64,000 nt of DNA from Symbiodinium natans (GCA_905221605.1 CAJNDS010002095.1:566001-630000), one strand, 5' to 3'; shown: positions 19,302 through 30,160, counted from the stretch's first letter. Translations and numbers: made by a program. Notes: generated by a model not told the origin, from the sequence alone.

Positions 19302-19475
19302 TCAAACTCTCAAGTTCGAGGCGAATGCATCGACAACAGGCTCATATCTAACAGTCACGGCCATCTTTCCTCCAGAGAAGTGAATGGACCAGTGACGCAC
19401 GCTTTCCCGAATGGGCTGTCGTGTCGGTGTCACGTCTTTTCCCGTCAGCGCAATGCAGAAGCTTGATGTCTCCCC
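19302..19475 (-). CDS. Possible terminal exon, unknown protein
   Basis: Minus frame after AACGCAG reads ...SSFCIALTGKDVTPTRQP, HWSIHFSGGKMAVTVRYEPV and VDAFASNLRV, then TGA at 19302-19304. Composition is coding-like. The stretch above it (19480-19620) is degenerate repeat and should not be included. Confidence 0.45.
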   Translation of the reverse strand, partial: GETSSFCIALTGKDVTPTRQPIRESVRHWSIHFSGGKMAVTVRYEPVVDAFASNLRV

Positions 19476-19839
19476 CTCTGCGTTCATAGGGCATTCTAGG
19501 GTTTCGAGGGGTTCATAGGGCTTAAAGGGCATTATCGGGTCTAGAGGGTTTTTGTTCATAGGGCTTAGAGGGTGCAGAGGGTTTATAGCTGGGTTTAGAG
19601 GGTTGATCGCCTCTGTCGCTGTCAACATTGCCGTTGCTCGATACGGCGATGCTTCCCTATACTTCCATTGACCTAATGGCCGTGTCCAGGGTTTCGGGTT
19701 TGGGGTTTAGGCTTAGGGTTTGGGGTTTTTGATTCTTCCTGCGCGATGCCAGGGTTTGGAGCCCACCGAGCTCCTAAATCCTTCAAGCCACCGAAGCCCT
19801 TTCAGCCTTGCAAATCCTAAAAAACCCCACCCCCCCAAG

Positions 19840-20049
19840 CCTCAATCCCTAAATCCTTTAAACCCTGTAAACCCTGTAAACCCTATAAACCACATCCTGT
19901 AAACCTTGTACAACCTATAAACCCTCACCACAAACCCTATAGACCAGTAATCCCTAAACCTGAACCCCAAACCCCAATATCTTAAGGATGTATATGGATC
20001 CTTAAACCCTAAACCCTAAACCCTAAACCCTAAACCCTAAACCCTAAAC
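19840..20049 (-). repeat. Degenerate then perfect CCCTAAA array
   Basis: CCCTGTAAACC variants at 19850-19940, perfect CCCTAAA at 20003-20049. Confidence 0.88.
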
Positions 20050-23000
20050 CTTTAGGATGCCTGCGCCTGCTTCTGACGGAGAAAGGTCGCCAGATTTGGG
20101 ACCTCGTCGAGAGGAGAGGCGGCTTCAACCCAAAGTGGCTGAGGGTTTAGGATGTCGCAAGCCCTAAACCCTAAACCCTAAACCCTAAACCCTAAACCCT
20201 AAACCCTAAACCCCCTCGCCCCTTAGCTTCCCCCCATAAGAAAAGGTTACTACTCAAGGATAATTAAGCCTAAGTAAGGTTGCTTAAGGGGGTTTCCGAA
20301 AAAGGGGTAACCTTTTTGGGAGGTTCCCTTTCAGGGATTCTTTTCTATTTGGGGTCGAAAACGGGCACCCATATTTTGGGAAATGCCCATATCGCAGACC
20401 CGGAATCCTAAACCGGTCTGGGTCGAGGTACCTGCTCTATGGGCACATGGACGAAGCATCAACTCGAGATTCGAGCTACTCTGTAGGGATTTAATTATGT
20501 CTAGGGTTTCAGATTTTTTGAGGACAGGATTTAGAGTTTACGGGGTCTGGGGCGTTTGGGGGCAGGATTTAGGGAATACAGGGTTGGGGGTTTTGGGGGC
20601 AGGATTTCCGCTTTTGGCGCCAGAGGGTGTGAAGATCAGATTATTTCGGGTTTTGGGTTTTAAAGTTTAGGGTTCAGGGTTCACTTACGGCGGAAGTCTG
20701 GCTCGCAAGAGTCTTGGCTTCAGGGGGGAGCCCAAGATGGGGAAGGAGCTGAAGCCTCATCCCTTAAACCATCAGCCCTACCTGGACTCCCAAAGTATGT
20801 AAACAAAACAAGCCCATAGTAAAAGGACACGAAGGGGGCTATAGAAACTGTTGCAGCAGCCCTAAACCCTAAACCCTTAACCCAAAACCCCTAACCCCTA
20901 AACCCTAAACCCCTAAACCCCTAAACCCCTAAACCCCTAAACCCCTAAACCCCTAAACCCCTAAACCCCTAAACCCCTAAACCCCTAAACCCCTAAACCC
21001 TAAACCCTAAACCCTAAACCCCTTCAGCAGGAGCACCTTCGACTTGAGCATGGCCATGTGGCGCAGGAACTTCCACAGGTGCGCCTCCTTGGGGACGCGG
21101 GATGCTGCGGATTAAGGGATGAGGGTTGAGGGGTTCTAGGGTTCTAGCCCTAAACCCTAAACCCTAAACCCTGAAACTCTGAAACCCTGAAACCCTAAAC
21201 AATAAACCCTAAACCCTAAACCCTAAACCCTGAAACCCTGAAACCCTAAACAATAAACCCTAAACCCTAAACCCTAAACCCTAAACCCTAAACCCATACA
21301 TGGGTGTCAACTCCTCCCAATGCGCGGCATGCTGAGCACGCGGCCACCACGGTGTCAGTGACGACCACCAGGGTGTGGCCTGGCAGGCTGCCCTAAACCC
21401 TAAACCCTAAACCCTAAACCCTAAACCCTAAACCCTAAACCCTAAACCCTAAACCCTGTTCTAAGCGCCCACAGATTATTCCAGCTCGACCGCAGGTGCA
21501 AAGCTTTTCAATTTAGGGCCTCAGGGGTCTTGGCTTCGCCACATGTAAGCCCTATACCGTGGACCGTGAACCCTAAACCTGAGGCACTTTAGGGTTTAGG
21601 GTTTAGGGTCGCCGAGAGGGTTTAGGGTTTAGGGTTTAGGGTTTAGGGTTTAGGGTTTAGGGTTTAGGGTTTAGGGTTTAGGGTTTAGGGGCATAGGGGC
21701 AAGGGGATTCGCAGGGGAGTTTGTAGAGGCTCACAGGGTTATCAGAGCTACAAGTGGCTCTAGACATATTGCATAGAAGGCATGAAACGGCTTGTAAGAT
21801 ACGTGGGATTATGCCACAATGAACTTCATATACTATGTGGGGCCGAGAACCTTTTGACATTATGGGGGCGTTACGGCGCAGAGTGCAAGTATGATCTACA
21901 TGCAGTGGTTGCTTTGGGCTTTCAGGATTTCGGGCTCGGGCACTCGAAGATTCGGCCTGACGGAGAAGAAGTTTGAGGTTTAGAGCTTAGGAATCCATGA
22001 GTGAGCCGTTTTGGTAGCCTGGGGTCTTTGGGTTTTTAGCCTTCAACCCTAAACACAAAATCCAAAACCCAGAGGTTTCGAGCTTAGGATGGGTCTGTGG
22101 GTGCTTGGCAAGCTGGGCTCTGTTTGAAGGATTCCCCTAAACCCCTAAACCTTAAACCCTAAACCCTAAACCCTAAACCCTAAACCCTAAACCCGAAACC
22201 CTAAACCCTAAACCCTAAACGATTCTTTGGGGGGGCTTTGCGCCGTTGAGTTCGGAGGGCCTTTGGCCTACTCGGCTCCTTTAATCTGGTGAGAGCTTTT
22301 TTGGGGTACCAGGGTTTAGGGTTTAGGGTTTAGGGTTTAGGGTTTAGGGTTTAGGGTTTAGGGTTTAGGGTTTAGGGTTTAGGGTTTAGGGTTTAGGGGT
22401 ACTGTACCTAAGTCCCGAACTTCCCTACTAAGAACAAGGGAGGTGCGGAAGCTCCCTAGGCTTCCCCTAAGCTTCCCTCGGCAGAACCCCCTAAACCCTA
22501 AACCCCTAAACCCTAAACCCTAAACCCTAAACCCTAAACCCTAAACCCACAGGGTCCGACAACTCGGACGCCGGCAGATAGATGCCAGAAAGATCATCAA
22601 GTAGAGCTCACTCCTCAGACGGGCGCAAGGAGAATGTAGGGGCCTAATTTAGGGTTTAGGGTTTAGGGTTCCTCGCAAGGATACTAAAAGGTGCCTTAAT
22701 AAGCAGAGTAGGTTTTTTTTGGGGGGTTATATATGATAGTAAATATTGTAGGGCATGAATAATTCGCGACTATCACGGCCGACTGTGATCGCTTCGTCTT
22801 CAGAGTATTTGCGGTTTAGGGTTGGGGTTTAGGGTATAGGGTTTAGGGTTTAGAGTTTAGGGTTTGGGTTTGGGGTTCCTCCTCCTGGCCATGCTGGCCT
22901 CTGACGTGCCGCGGTCGCCCCAATGAAGCCCTGAACCTCTGCAACGCATCCTGAAAAAAACCGACCGATAAACTCTAAGATTTAAGGTTCTAGGGTTTAG

Positions 23001-24035
23001 GGTGCAGGGTGTTAGGGGACTAAAGGAGGGACCCTTATCAGCGACATTAGGGGTCTGTTGGGGGCTATTCAGGTACATAGGGACTACATAAGCTATATAT
23101 TGCGGTTGTATATGGGTTCTATCGTGGAAAAAACTTAAGGGTCCCTTCTAGGGGTCCCACCTTTATACCCCCTAATTAAAAGCAGCAACATACATCAGAT
23201 AGCCACTAAGCCCCAGTCCCTGTGTGGGTTCCCTAGGAATCACAGGGTACCAACGTTTCTGCGTCGTGGGGATGTGAGGAACTTCCGCTCCCAACACATG
23301 GGCCCATAAACACTCAAGCAAAACCCGAAATGCACTGTAAACCCTAAACCCTGAACCCTAAACCGCCCTAAACCCAAAAACCCAAAACCCAAAACCCAAA
23401 ACCCAAAACCCTAAACCCTAAACCCTAAACCCAGCCCTAAGCCCTATAACAAATCTGAAATGCCCTGAACAAAACCCAACCTGAACCTTCAGAAATTGAA
23501 TTTTGACTCGGCATTCAGAAACCCCCACGCAAGTAAGAAGTCCCGGAACTCATTTATAGCCCCTCAATTTTGACACCAACCCAAATCCCGAGGAACGGGA
23601 TTTGGTCTCGGGGTTCCCTTTCTAGAAGAGGCCAGCCCTTGAAAAAACCAGGCCCCCCAAAACAAGACTACAGCCCCTTCAAGCCCCAAACCCTCTGCCA
23701 TAATATTTTTCGGCCCAAACCCTCTGCCATCATATTCCCCCCCCCCCCCCCCCCCCGCCGGAGAGATTGAATCAATCAAGAAGGGAATCTATGGCAAGTG
23801 AACATCAAACCCTAAGAAGCCCCTCAGTAATTAACCCCGAAACCCGAACCCCGAACCCAAAACCCTCAACCTTAAACCCTCCCTAAACCCTAAACCCTCA
23901 ACCCCAAACCCTAAACCCTGAATCCTATAAAACCCCCAAACCCTCAACCTCCGAGCTCCCCTGCTTCAGGTCGGAGTCGGGCATGGCGGTGACCGTCTCA
24001 AAGAGGGGCTGCGCGTCCAAAAGAAGGAGCCGGTC
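20050..24035 (-). CDS. Multi-exon gene model, unknown product
   Basis: Minus exons: 23949-24035 (DRLLLLDAQPLFETVTAMPD then SDLKQGSSE), 22906-22950 (CVAEVQGFIGATAA), 22547-22606 (LLDDLSGIYLPASELSDPV), 22221-22285 (LKEPSRPKALRTQRRKAPPK), 21455-21503 (LHLRSSWNNLWALRT), 21294-21387 (LPGHTLVVVTDTVVAACSAC then RALGGVDTHVW), 21020-21087 (EAHLWKFLRHMAMLKSKVLL) and 20050-20138. Phases agree across 22906-22547 and 22285-21455-21294-21020-20138; the other two joins need further exons. Most donors are GTTTAGGG. The lowest exon is also open on plus (EKGRQIWDLVERRGGFNPKW), so it is the weakest. Family not recognised. Confidence 0.62.
20160..20212 (-). repeat. CCCTAAA array
   Basis: Seven units. Confidence 0.94.
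20865..21019 (-). repeat. Eight-base variant array CCCCTAAA
   Basis: About fourteen uniform CCCCTAAA units (20886-21000), then CCCTAAA units whose end is the minus donor of exon 21020. Confidence 0.95.
21145..21293 (-). repeat. CCCTAAA array with higher-order repeat
   Basis: A block of CCCTGAAA units, AACAATAAACC and CCCTAAA occurs twice, so the array expanded by block duplication. Confidence 0.92.
21390..21454 (-). repeat. CCCTAAA array
   Basis: Nine perfect units ending at the donor of exon 21455. Confidence 0.96.
21590..21690 (+). repeat. TTTAGGG arrays
   Basis: Two blocks, the second with about ten perfect units. Confidence 0.95.
22135..22220 (-). repeat. CCCTAAA array
   Basis: Eleven units ending at the donor of exon 22221. 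Confidence 0.95.
22312..22396 (+). repeat. TTTAGGG array, perfect
   Basis: Twelve perfect units upstream of the acceptor of exon 22221-22285. Confidence 0.96.
22490..22546 (-). repeat. CCCTAAA array
   Basis: Seven units ending at the donor of exon 22547. Confidence 0.94.
22980..23948. other. Inferred intron or missing exons
   Basis: A palindrome-like element around 23010-23230, C-strand repeats at 23339-23430 including an AAAACCC run, a C tract (23736-23757) and degenerate repeats at 23830-23948. No exon I can support. Confidence 0.45.
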
Positions 24036-24039
24036 CTCG

Positions 24040-24200
24040 GTTTAGGGTTTAGGGTTTAGGGTTTAGGGTTTAGGGTTTAGGGTTTAGGGTTTAGGGTTTA
24101 GGGTTTAGGGTTTAGGGTTTAGAGTTTTAGGTTTTAGGTTTTAGGGTTTCGGGTTTAAGGGTTTTAGGGTTCTGGGTTTTAGGGTTTAGGGCTTCCAACA
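24040..24200 (+). repeat. TTTAGGG array
   Basis: Eleven perfect units then TTTTAGG variants. Confidence 0.94.
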
Positions 24201-24434
24201 GAAGGGCCCGATGATCGGTTAAGGGCCTCGGGTCTTAGGGTTTAGGGGTCTAGGGGCTTGGGGTTTTAGGGCTTTCTGTTTTAGGGGTTTAGAGATTTGG
24301 GGCTTAAGATTTAGGGTTTAGGTTTGTTTTTCGGGTGGGCAACCCATGAACTGGCCTCATAACGCCAAAAGCTTCAGTCTTGCGGAGGGGTAGGGTTCGT
24401 TCGAGCTTTGGGTTAGCCAAATTGATCTCCCGGC

Positions 24435-24537
24435 AACCCCTAAACCCTAACCCTAAACCCTAAACCCTAGACCCTAAACCCTAAACCCGAAACCCGAAAC
24501 CCTAAACCCTAAACCCCCAACCCCCTAACCCCCTAAC
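24435..24537 (-). repeat. CCCTAAA array with CCCCTAA variants
   Basis: Ends in three CCCCCTAA units at the donor of the next candidate exon. Confidence 0.9.
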
Positions 24538-24623
24538 CCCCTGAGCGCGGTGCGGCCGCCGAGATGCACATGTCGACGCCCATCGGCGAGGGCTCACCTG
24601 TGACTGGCCCCAAACCCAAACCC
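24538..24623 (-). CDS. Candidate exon
   Basis: Acceptor CCTCTCTGCAG, donor GTTAGGGG. It reads GPVTGEPSPMGVDMCISAAA then PRSG. The plus strand also reads RGAAAEMHMSTPIGEGSP. Confidence 0.42.
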
Positions 24624-25080
24624 CTGCAGAGAGGGAAGGTTGCGGGTCTAGACAAGAGCTTTTAGGGTGTAGTCGCCGGATACTTTCTTTAGTTGCAAGG
24701 GACTGGCGGGCTGACTTACATATGTGTAAAGTTGTATATGTAAATTTATACACGAACAAACAAATACATTATATATATATATACATAGTTTTACTTTTTG
24801 GTTTATATATCTTTTGAAATTATATACATGCGACGCAGGAAGAAGCTCTTAATACGATTTAGGGCTTAGGGCTTCGGGTTTAGGGAACTGCTTTCATGCA
24901 CAAAAACTAAGTGTTCGGAAAGCCCGGGGCCTAATTGGGTGAAGAATCCTGGGACCTCCCTGCTCGTTACCTTAAAGTTCTAGAGGATCTTAAGAGCCCA
25001 GCACTGCAAAATTTCTTCTGCGCTCCCCCTCCCCCCCCCCCTCCCTAAAGCCTCAAGCCCAACTTCTAAACCCTGGTGAA
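24624..25080. other. Spacer
   Basis: AT-rich tract with (TA)n at 24771-24785; no exon recognised. Confidence 0.4.
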
Positions 25081-25084
25081 AAGG

Positions 25085-25121
25085 GGTTTAGGGTTTAGGG
25101 TTTAGGGTTTAGGGTTTAGGG
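25085..25121 (+). repeat. Short TTTAGGG array
   Basis: Five units; a second short array lies at 25406-25445. Confidence 0.92.
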
Positions 25122-25462
25122 AAGGTGGGAGCGGTAAGGGGGGGAGGCTTAGTAGGTAGCGTCCTGTGAGTCCAGGCTTCAGGGTACAGGGGTTCGGGGT
25201 TTAGGGTTTTGGGTATGCGGACTGATGAAGTCGGTTCGGCGAAAGTGCAACATTAGCAACGGGTGCACTAGTATCGGAAATTATAGTCTGTCAAGTGTTG
25301 GGGTTTATGTAAGGCTCAGGGTTTTCGGGTTCAGGGTTCCAAGGCTCAGGGTCGAGGGTTTAAGGTTCAGGGTTTCGGGCTGTAAGGTTCGGGGCTCATG
25401 GGGGTTCAGGGTACAAGTTTAGGGTTTAGGGTTTAGGGTTTAGGGTTTAGGGTTCAGGGTAC

Positions 25463-25559
25463 AGGTTGAAATCGCTGCCATCCACTTGCCTGACACGAAG
25501 TCTTCGGCCGTGCGAATGCCCAGGGGGGCCTCCGAACAACGCCATGCGGCAGGTGCTTG
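25463..25559 (-). CDS. Exon, unknown protein
   Basis: Acceptor GCATGAAG, donor GTACCC. It reads QAPAAWRCSEAPLGIRTAED then FVSGKWMAAIST, phase 0 to 1. Confidence 0.6.
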
Positions 25560-25964
25560 CTTCATGCGTACGCAGGAGTATTCTGCCTAAAAGCCCAGAA
25601 GCCCTGTGAGCCTCCCCCGTATAGTAAGACCCGACCCCTACGGCGCGTTAGCAACATTGCAGTACCGTAGCCCCCTCCCAACAAACCACCAAGCCTTGCA
25701 AGATTGAAGCCCCGAATGCCTCTAAGCCTTGAAAGCCATAAGCCGCAAACGCTTAACCAAAAAGCCCGCCTACTAAACCCTAATTCCTAAACCCCAAATC
25801 CTAAACCAATGCCCTAAACCCTAAACCCAAACGCCCAACCCTACTAAACCCTCAGCTCAAAGTCCTAAACCCTAAGCCCTCAGCCCTAAAGACATTAACG
25901 ATACTAAAGACATTATTAAAAACCTTAAGGATATTAAGTCCTAAAAGCCCCTGTAAAGCCAGAC

Positions 25965-26014
25965 TCGTGGGAGGCCTTGAAATTGCTTCGGCTCAGACCA
26001 GAGCCACCTGGAAA
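25965..26014 (-). CDS. Exon, unknown protein
   Basis: Acceptor CCTCCCAG, donor GTCTGG. It reads FPGGSGLSRSNFKASH. Confidence 0.52.
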
Positions 26015-26024
26015 CTGGGAGGTT

Positions 26025-26110
26025 GGTGGGGTTTGGGGTTTGGGGTTTGGGGCTTAGGGCTTAGGGCTTAGGGCTTAGGGCTTAGGGCTTAGGGCTTAGG
26101 GCTTAGGGTA
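26025..26110 (+). repeat. Homogeneous variant array GGGCTTA
   Basis: TTTGGGG units followed by about nine uniform GGGCTTA units. Confidence 0.94.
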
Positions 26111-26637
26111 TTGGGTTTGGCGTCCAAGGCTTGGTGTTTGGGTTCAGTTTAGTGTTGAGGACAGTTTAGGCTCTAGGGTGCTTTCAGGCGGGAGTTTTCC
26201 CGTTTCGGCCTGACATGTAGGCCTGATTTAACTGATTCCTTGCATAGGCTTTATGAAAGCCTTTGACCTGGAAACTCCCCACCTGTAACTCTCCTTCATT
26301 AGGGCGAGGTGACCAGTCACCGTAAATTAGGGTTCAGGGTTTAGGGTTTAGGGTTTAGAGTTTAGGGTTTAGGGTTTATGGCTTCTGGCTTAGGGCGTCG
26401 TTTGACACAGGAACCAAGAACCCGAAGAGCACGTGCCACTGGGCTTCGTAGAAGGTCGTAGTGAGGGGCTCCCCTTGTTATACTAACTATACTTGGGGTG
26501 AAGGAGTTGCTTGGACCCCAAAGTATAATCTGAAACTTACACAAAATCCACCAAAAAAAACCAGTATTTCGCACACTTTAGGGGTTCCGGGCCCTAAACC
26601 CTAAACCCTAAACCCTAAAAAACTCTAAACCCTAAAC

Positions 26638-26712
26638 GCCCACATTTGACATTCTAGCCAGGTCACGAGCTTCACCGCCCACGAGAAAGGGCGACAGGAG
26701 CACGGACAGGAC
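26638..26712 (-). CDS. Exon, hydrophobic
   Basis: Donor GTTTAGGG. It reads SCPCSCRPFSWAVKLVTWLE then CQMW, phase 2 to 2 or 1 to 2. Confidence 0.52.
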
Positions 26713-26873
26713 CTAACTCTCGAGGACTCGCGGTTTCGAGTTTAATGGGATTGGGGTTTAGGGTTTGGGGTTTGGGGTTTGGGGTGTGGGATTTAGGGTT
26801 CAGCGTTTCAGGTTTAGAGTTTTGGGTTTCTAGTCTTTATGTAGGGCCGAAGGCCTGGACCCTCGACCCTCAC

Positions 26874-26956
26874 CTCAGAGTAGGAACGAACACTGATCGA
26901 AGGGTCCCCGAAAATCACAGCATGCAGTCCATGGTTATGGGTAGTTTGCCAGGCAG
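26874..26956 (-). CDS. Exon with duplicated 5' edge
   Basis: It reads AWQTTHNHGLHAVIFGDPSI then SVRSYSE with a good donor GTGAGGG. Its 5' edge plus telomeric text is duplicated in tandem (26920-26990 and 26992-27066). Confidence 0.55.
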
Positions 26957-27119
26957 GCGTAAACCCGAAACCCTAAACCGCAAGCCTAAACTATGTAGTC
27001 CATGGTTATGGGCAGTTTGGCCAGGCAGGCTTAAACCCGAAACCCTAAACCGCAAGCCTAAACCCTAGCTGAACATCGTCTGCGCTGGGAACTGAGCTGC
27101 GACAGATGTAGGGAGTTCC

Positions 27120-27660
27120 CCCCCCCCCCACCCCCCCCCCACTTACCTGGTTCATCGTTGGGATAGAAATAAAATTTAAATCTTATTCTTATTGAGTTTA
27201 AGTACCCTTAAACATGTAAAATGTTATCCCACTATGACAAAGTTACACGTTGAGGTATAAGCGACCTAACTTGGGTTGTAGGCATCAACTCGAAGTTTGT
27301 AAGTTCCCTTATACTGTTGGCCTAGTAAGGTGGCCCCTCGTGTAGTGGAATCATGGCCCACGCGCACATGCAGTCTCGGATAGCCATGGAGGTTCCTAAA
27401 CCCTAAGAAGCCCTGCAACCTACAACCTAAACCGCCCTCATGCCTGCCTACCTTCTCTAAATCCTCGGCCCCAAACCCTTCCCGCAAAACACTAGACCCT
27501 AACCAAAACCCAGAACCACGTCTAAATTGGGAAACGCTAAAGACACCAAAAAGAACAACAAGCAAAACCATAAAGCCTCAAAACCATGAACCCTCACACT
27601 CTACCCCAAAGCTCCAATGTAGTATCTTTTTGGGTAGTATACCAGAATCCCCTATGACCT
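27120..27660. other. Spacer, weakly coding
   Basis: C tracts at 27119-27140, AT-rich sequence, degenerate repeats at 27380-27600, and a copy of the short GTAGTATACCAGAATCCCCT repeat at 27618. No exon I can support. Confidence 0.4.
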
Positions 27661-27664
27661 GCCC

Positions 27665-27783
27665 AAAAGCCCCAGACAACTCAACCCGAAACCCGAAACC
27701 CGAAACCCGAAACCCGAAACCCTAACCCCTAAACCCTAAACCCCAACCCTAAACCCTAAACCCTAAACCCTAAACCCTAAACC
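27665..27783 (-). repeat. CCCGAAA then CCCTAAA array
   Basis: Five to six uniform CCCGAAA units followed by about nine CCCTAAA units. Confidence 0.93.
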
Positions 27784-27889
27784 CTAATTCCCTTCGGCCC
27801 AGGCAGTGGATCGACCGGCGCCGGCGGAACCGACGGCGCAGACAACGGCAAAGTCGCCCGTCTCGGTGAGGTGGGGGGAGACCTGGGCG
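27784..27889 (-). CDS. Exon with P-loop-like glycine motif
   Basis: Acceptor GACTCTCAG. It reads AQVSPHLTETGDFAVVCAVG then SAGAGRSTAWAEGN and TAG at 27784. The hydrophobic strand followed by GSAGAGRST resembles a Walker A loop, but with R in place of the essential K. Homology is not proven. Confidence 0.5.
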
Positions 27890-27934
27890 CTGAGAGTCGC
27901 ACATACATAATCACACGAACAAAAGCTCAAGAAC

Positions 27935-28090
27935 ATATTCTTTATATATACAATATATATATATATAACCATACTATGTCTATATATATGTACATACATA
28001 GATGTGTGAGTATTTTTATGTTTGTAGGAAACAAGTACAGTTGTACAAGAAATATGCATGTATGTATGTATGTACGTATGTATGTGTGTC
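27935..28090. repeat. TA and TGTA microsatellites
   Basis: (TA)n at 27945-27967 and (ATGT)n at 28058-28088. Confidence 0.9.
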
Positions 28091-28149
28091 TGTACCAGTG
28101 GGCTCGAGGCTTATTAAGCGTATCCGAGGGCTATGAGCTGGTGGATCCA

Positions 28150-28224
28150 CGTAAACCCTAAACCCGAAACCCTAAACCCGAAACCCTAAACCCTCAACCC
28201 TAAACCCTAAACCCTGAACCCAAC
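28150..28224 (-). repeat. CCCTAAA/CCCGAAA array
   Basis: Alternating CCCGAAA and CCCTAAA units. Confidence 0.9.
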
Positions 28225-28283
28225 CCCCAGGTTCCCGCGCATCGCCCTCACAGAGGCGCCAATCCTCGTCCATGAAGCGACAC
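28225..28283 (-). CDS. Exon, unknown protein
   Basis: Acceptor CATCATCACAG, donor GTTGGG. It reads CRFMDEDWRLCEGDAREPG. Confidence 0.6.
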
Positions 28284-28324
28284 CTGTGATGATGGGGGGA
28301 CTTAGAACCGAATAGAACCTCAAT

Positions 28325-28389
28325 AAGCATATATGTATATATATATACATATGCATATATACATTCGTGTGTGTGTGTGCGTATATAGA

Positions 28390-28431
<42 letters not shown>

Positions 28432-28460
28432 AAGAGAGCAAGAGAGCAAGAGAGCAAGAG
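28325..28460. repeat. TA, TG and AG microsatellites
   Basis: (TA)n, (TG)n, a long (AG)n at 28387-28431 and a GAGAGCAA repeat. Open frames here are simple-sequence artefacts. Confidence 0.92.
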
Positions 28461-28615
28461 AGAGAAACATGCGTACATGAAGAATATCATATGTAAAAGG
28501 AAGGACATCGAAACAAGCATGTGTACGTTTATATATACATGGATGTGTATATACATATATACTGCGGCGGGACGAAGGTTCCTTGCACCAGAATGTCATT
28601 CGGGCCCCTGCTTAC

Positions 28616-28755
28616 CCATAGACTTCCGACGGGAACCATGAAAGTCACAAAGCTTGCCCCATGCACCCTAAAACCCTAGAACCCTTGGCTTAGGGTGTAG
28701 GGGGGGAGAACTCACAGTTCTTCCGCCCTGGTGATGTAGCCCGGAATCCACAGGA
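28616..28755 (-). CDS. Two joined exons, unknown protein
   Basis: Exons 28716-28755 (LWIPGYITRAEE, donor GTGAGT) and 28616-28652 (FVTFMVPVGSLW, donor GTAAGC) join in phase across a 63-nt intron. Both donors match the classical consensus. Confidence 0.6.
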
Positions 28756-28799
28756 CTAAATCCCAAAAGTCCGAACCTGAAGCCATCAACCCGAAGACT

Positions 28800-29006
28800 C
28801 CTGCCATGCTCCCCGAACCCCACACCCTAAACCCTAAATCCTAGACCCTAAACCCTAAACCCCCAACCCTGAGCCCTAAACCCCAGCCCCTGAACCCTAA
28901 GTCCTAGACCCTAAACCCCAAACCCATGAACCCTAAATCCCAGACTCCAAACCCAAAACCCCAAACCCATGAATCCTAAATCCCAGACCCCAAACCCTAA
29001 ACCCTG
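28800..29006 (-). repeat. Degenerate CCCTAAA field
   Basis: CCCTAAA mixed with CCCTAGA, CCCCAAA and CCCATGAA units. Confidence 0.85.
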
Positions 29007-29506
29007 CGGGCCTAATAAAGGGCGGGCCCGGAGTGGGCACGGTAAACCTCAGTGCCAGAGTGCGCAGGGGTTGGAGGTTTAGGGCCGGCTGAGGTGGGTT
29101 TAGGTTTGGGTTTTGGGTTTCGGGTCTAGGGTTTAGGGTTTAGGGTTTAGCGTGCGCAAGACAACTCACTCATGGCGTTTTGACTCCCGTTAGTGAGGCC
29201 AGCGAGTCTGGTACGTGAATATGAAAAATTGTGTGAGAGGTGCGTGAGTTTGGTAGCAGTGAGTCTTGGTGAATCAGTGAGGTGAGTTGGTGACTCAAAG
29301 TGGTGAAACGTAGTTCGCAGGGTAAGGTGCGACAAAAGCTAAGAGAGTATGTTAAAGCGCCACAAATTTCTTGCCTAAAACCCTAAACCTGGTACACCCT
29401 AAACCCAAACAATTTAGGGTTCAGGCTTTATCGGCTTTCGAGTGACACTGCAGACGAACCAGTGCAAGAAAAAATGAGTCGCATGCTAACAAACATGTGA
29501 GGGAAC

Positions 29507-29870
29507 CTGGTACAGACTCTGCCAACAAAACTCTGTGTCAGTGCTTGGGATATCCGGGCTGATCACAGACGTACTTGCAATGTTGTTGTGACGCAATCGT
29601 GTCCCATAAGCCACGAAACAGGGTGCGAACTTGTGTCTGTGTGTCGAGGATGTGGAGGAAGAGGAGGAGGAGGAGGAGGGCTCCACAAGACCTAGAACCC
29701 TGAACCATCAGTGCCGCGGCGTTCCCCTCACGATACCAACTATACTGAAGGCATTGCTGACCTAATCTTGTCTGCCTGGTTCTACATGTCACCCGAAGCC
29801 ATAACCCTACTGGACTTCTGCGTCTGAGGCAGCCGCGATTTCTTCTTTGCAGCCGTATGGCTCCCACTTC
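29507..29870 (-). CDS. Two exons, serine/lysine-rich then mixed
   Basis: Exon 29806-29870 reads SGSHTAAKKKSRLPQTQKSS (donor GTTATGG). Exon 29507-29636 reads HKFAPCFVAYGTRLRHNNIA, STSVISPDIPSTDTEFCWQS then LYQ (acceptor CGACACACAG, donor GTTCCC). Their phases do not join directly, so an exon may be missing between them. A GGA microsatellite lies at 29651-29680. Confidence 0.58.
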
Positions 29871-29992
29871 CTATAGCACAGGGTTTGGGGTTGCAGGTTC
29901 AAGGTTGCAGGATGGAGGGTTGAGAGGTTAGGGAGGGTTGAGGAATTCAGGGTTAAGCGGCGCAAGGGAACCCTAAACCCCAAACCCTAAAC

Positions 29993-30044
29993 CCCAGACT
30001 GTCAACGGTTTTGGGGCCCCTGAACCACGACATCGCGATGCCAA
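29993..30044 (-). CDS. Exon, unknown protein
   Basis: Acceptor CACTGGAG, donor GTTTAGGG. It reads GIAMSWFRGPKTVDSL. Confidence 0.58.
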
Positions 30045-30120
30045 CTCCAGTGGGGCGGGTGGGGGAGGGGGATCGGAGCGAGGTTTTCAGGTTTAAGGTG
30101 CTCAATCGACTGTGTCGCTA

Positions 30121-30160
30121 GGGTGTTTAGGGTTTAGGGTTTAGGGTTTAGGGTTTAGGG
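30121..30160 (+). repeat. Short TTTAGGG array
   Basis: Five to six units. Confidence 0.93.

Noticed and set aside
21145-21293. CRISPR-like regular repeats
   Set aside because: No constant repeat with unique spacers of equal length; these are telomeric units and block duplications.
28172-28641. Several frames with long Ser-Leu or Arg-Glu runs
   Set aside because: They come from the (AG)n microsatellite.
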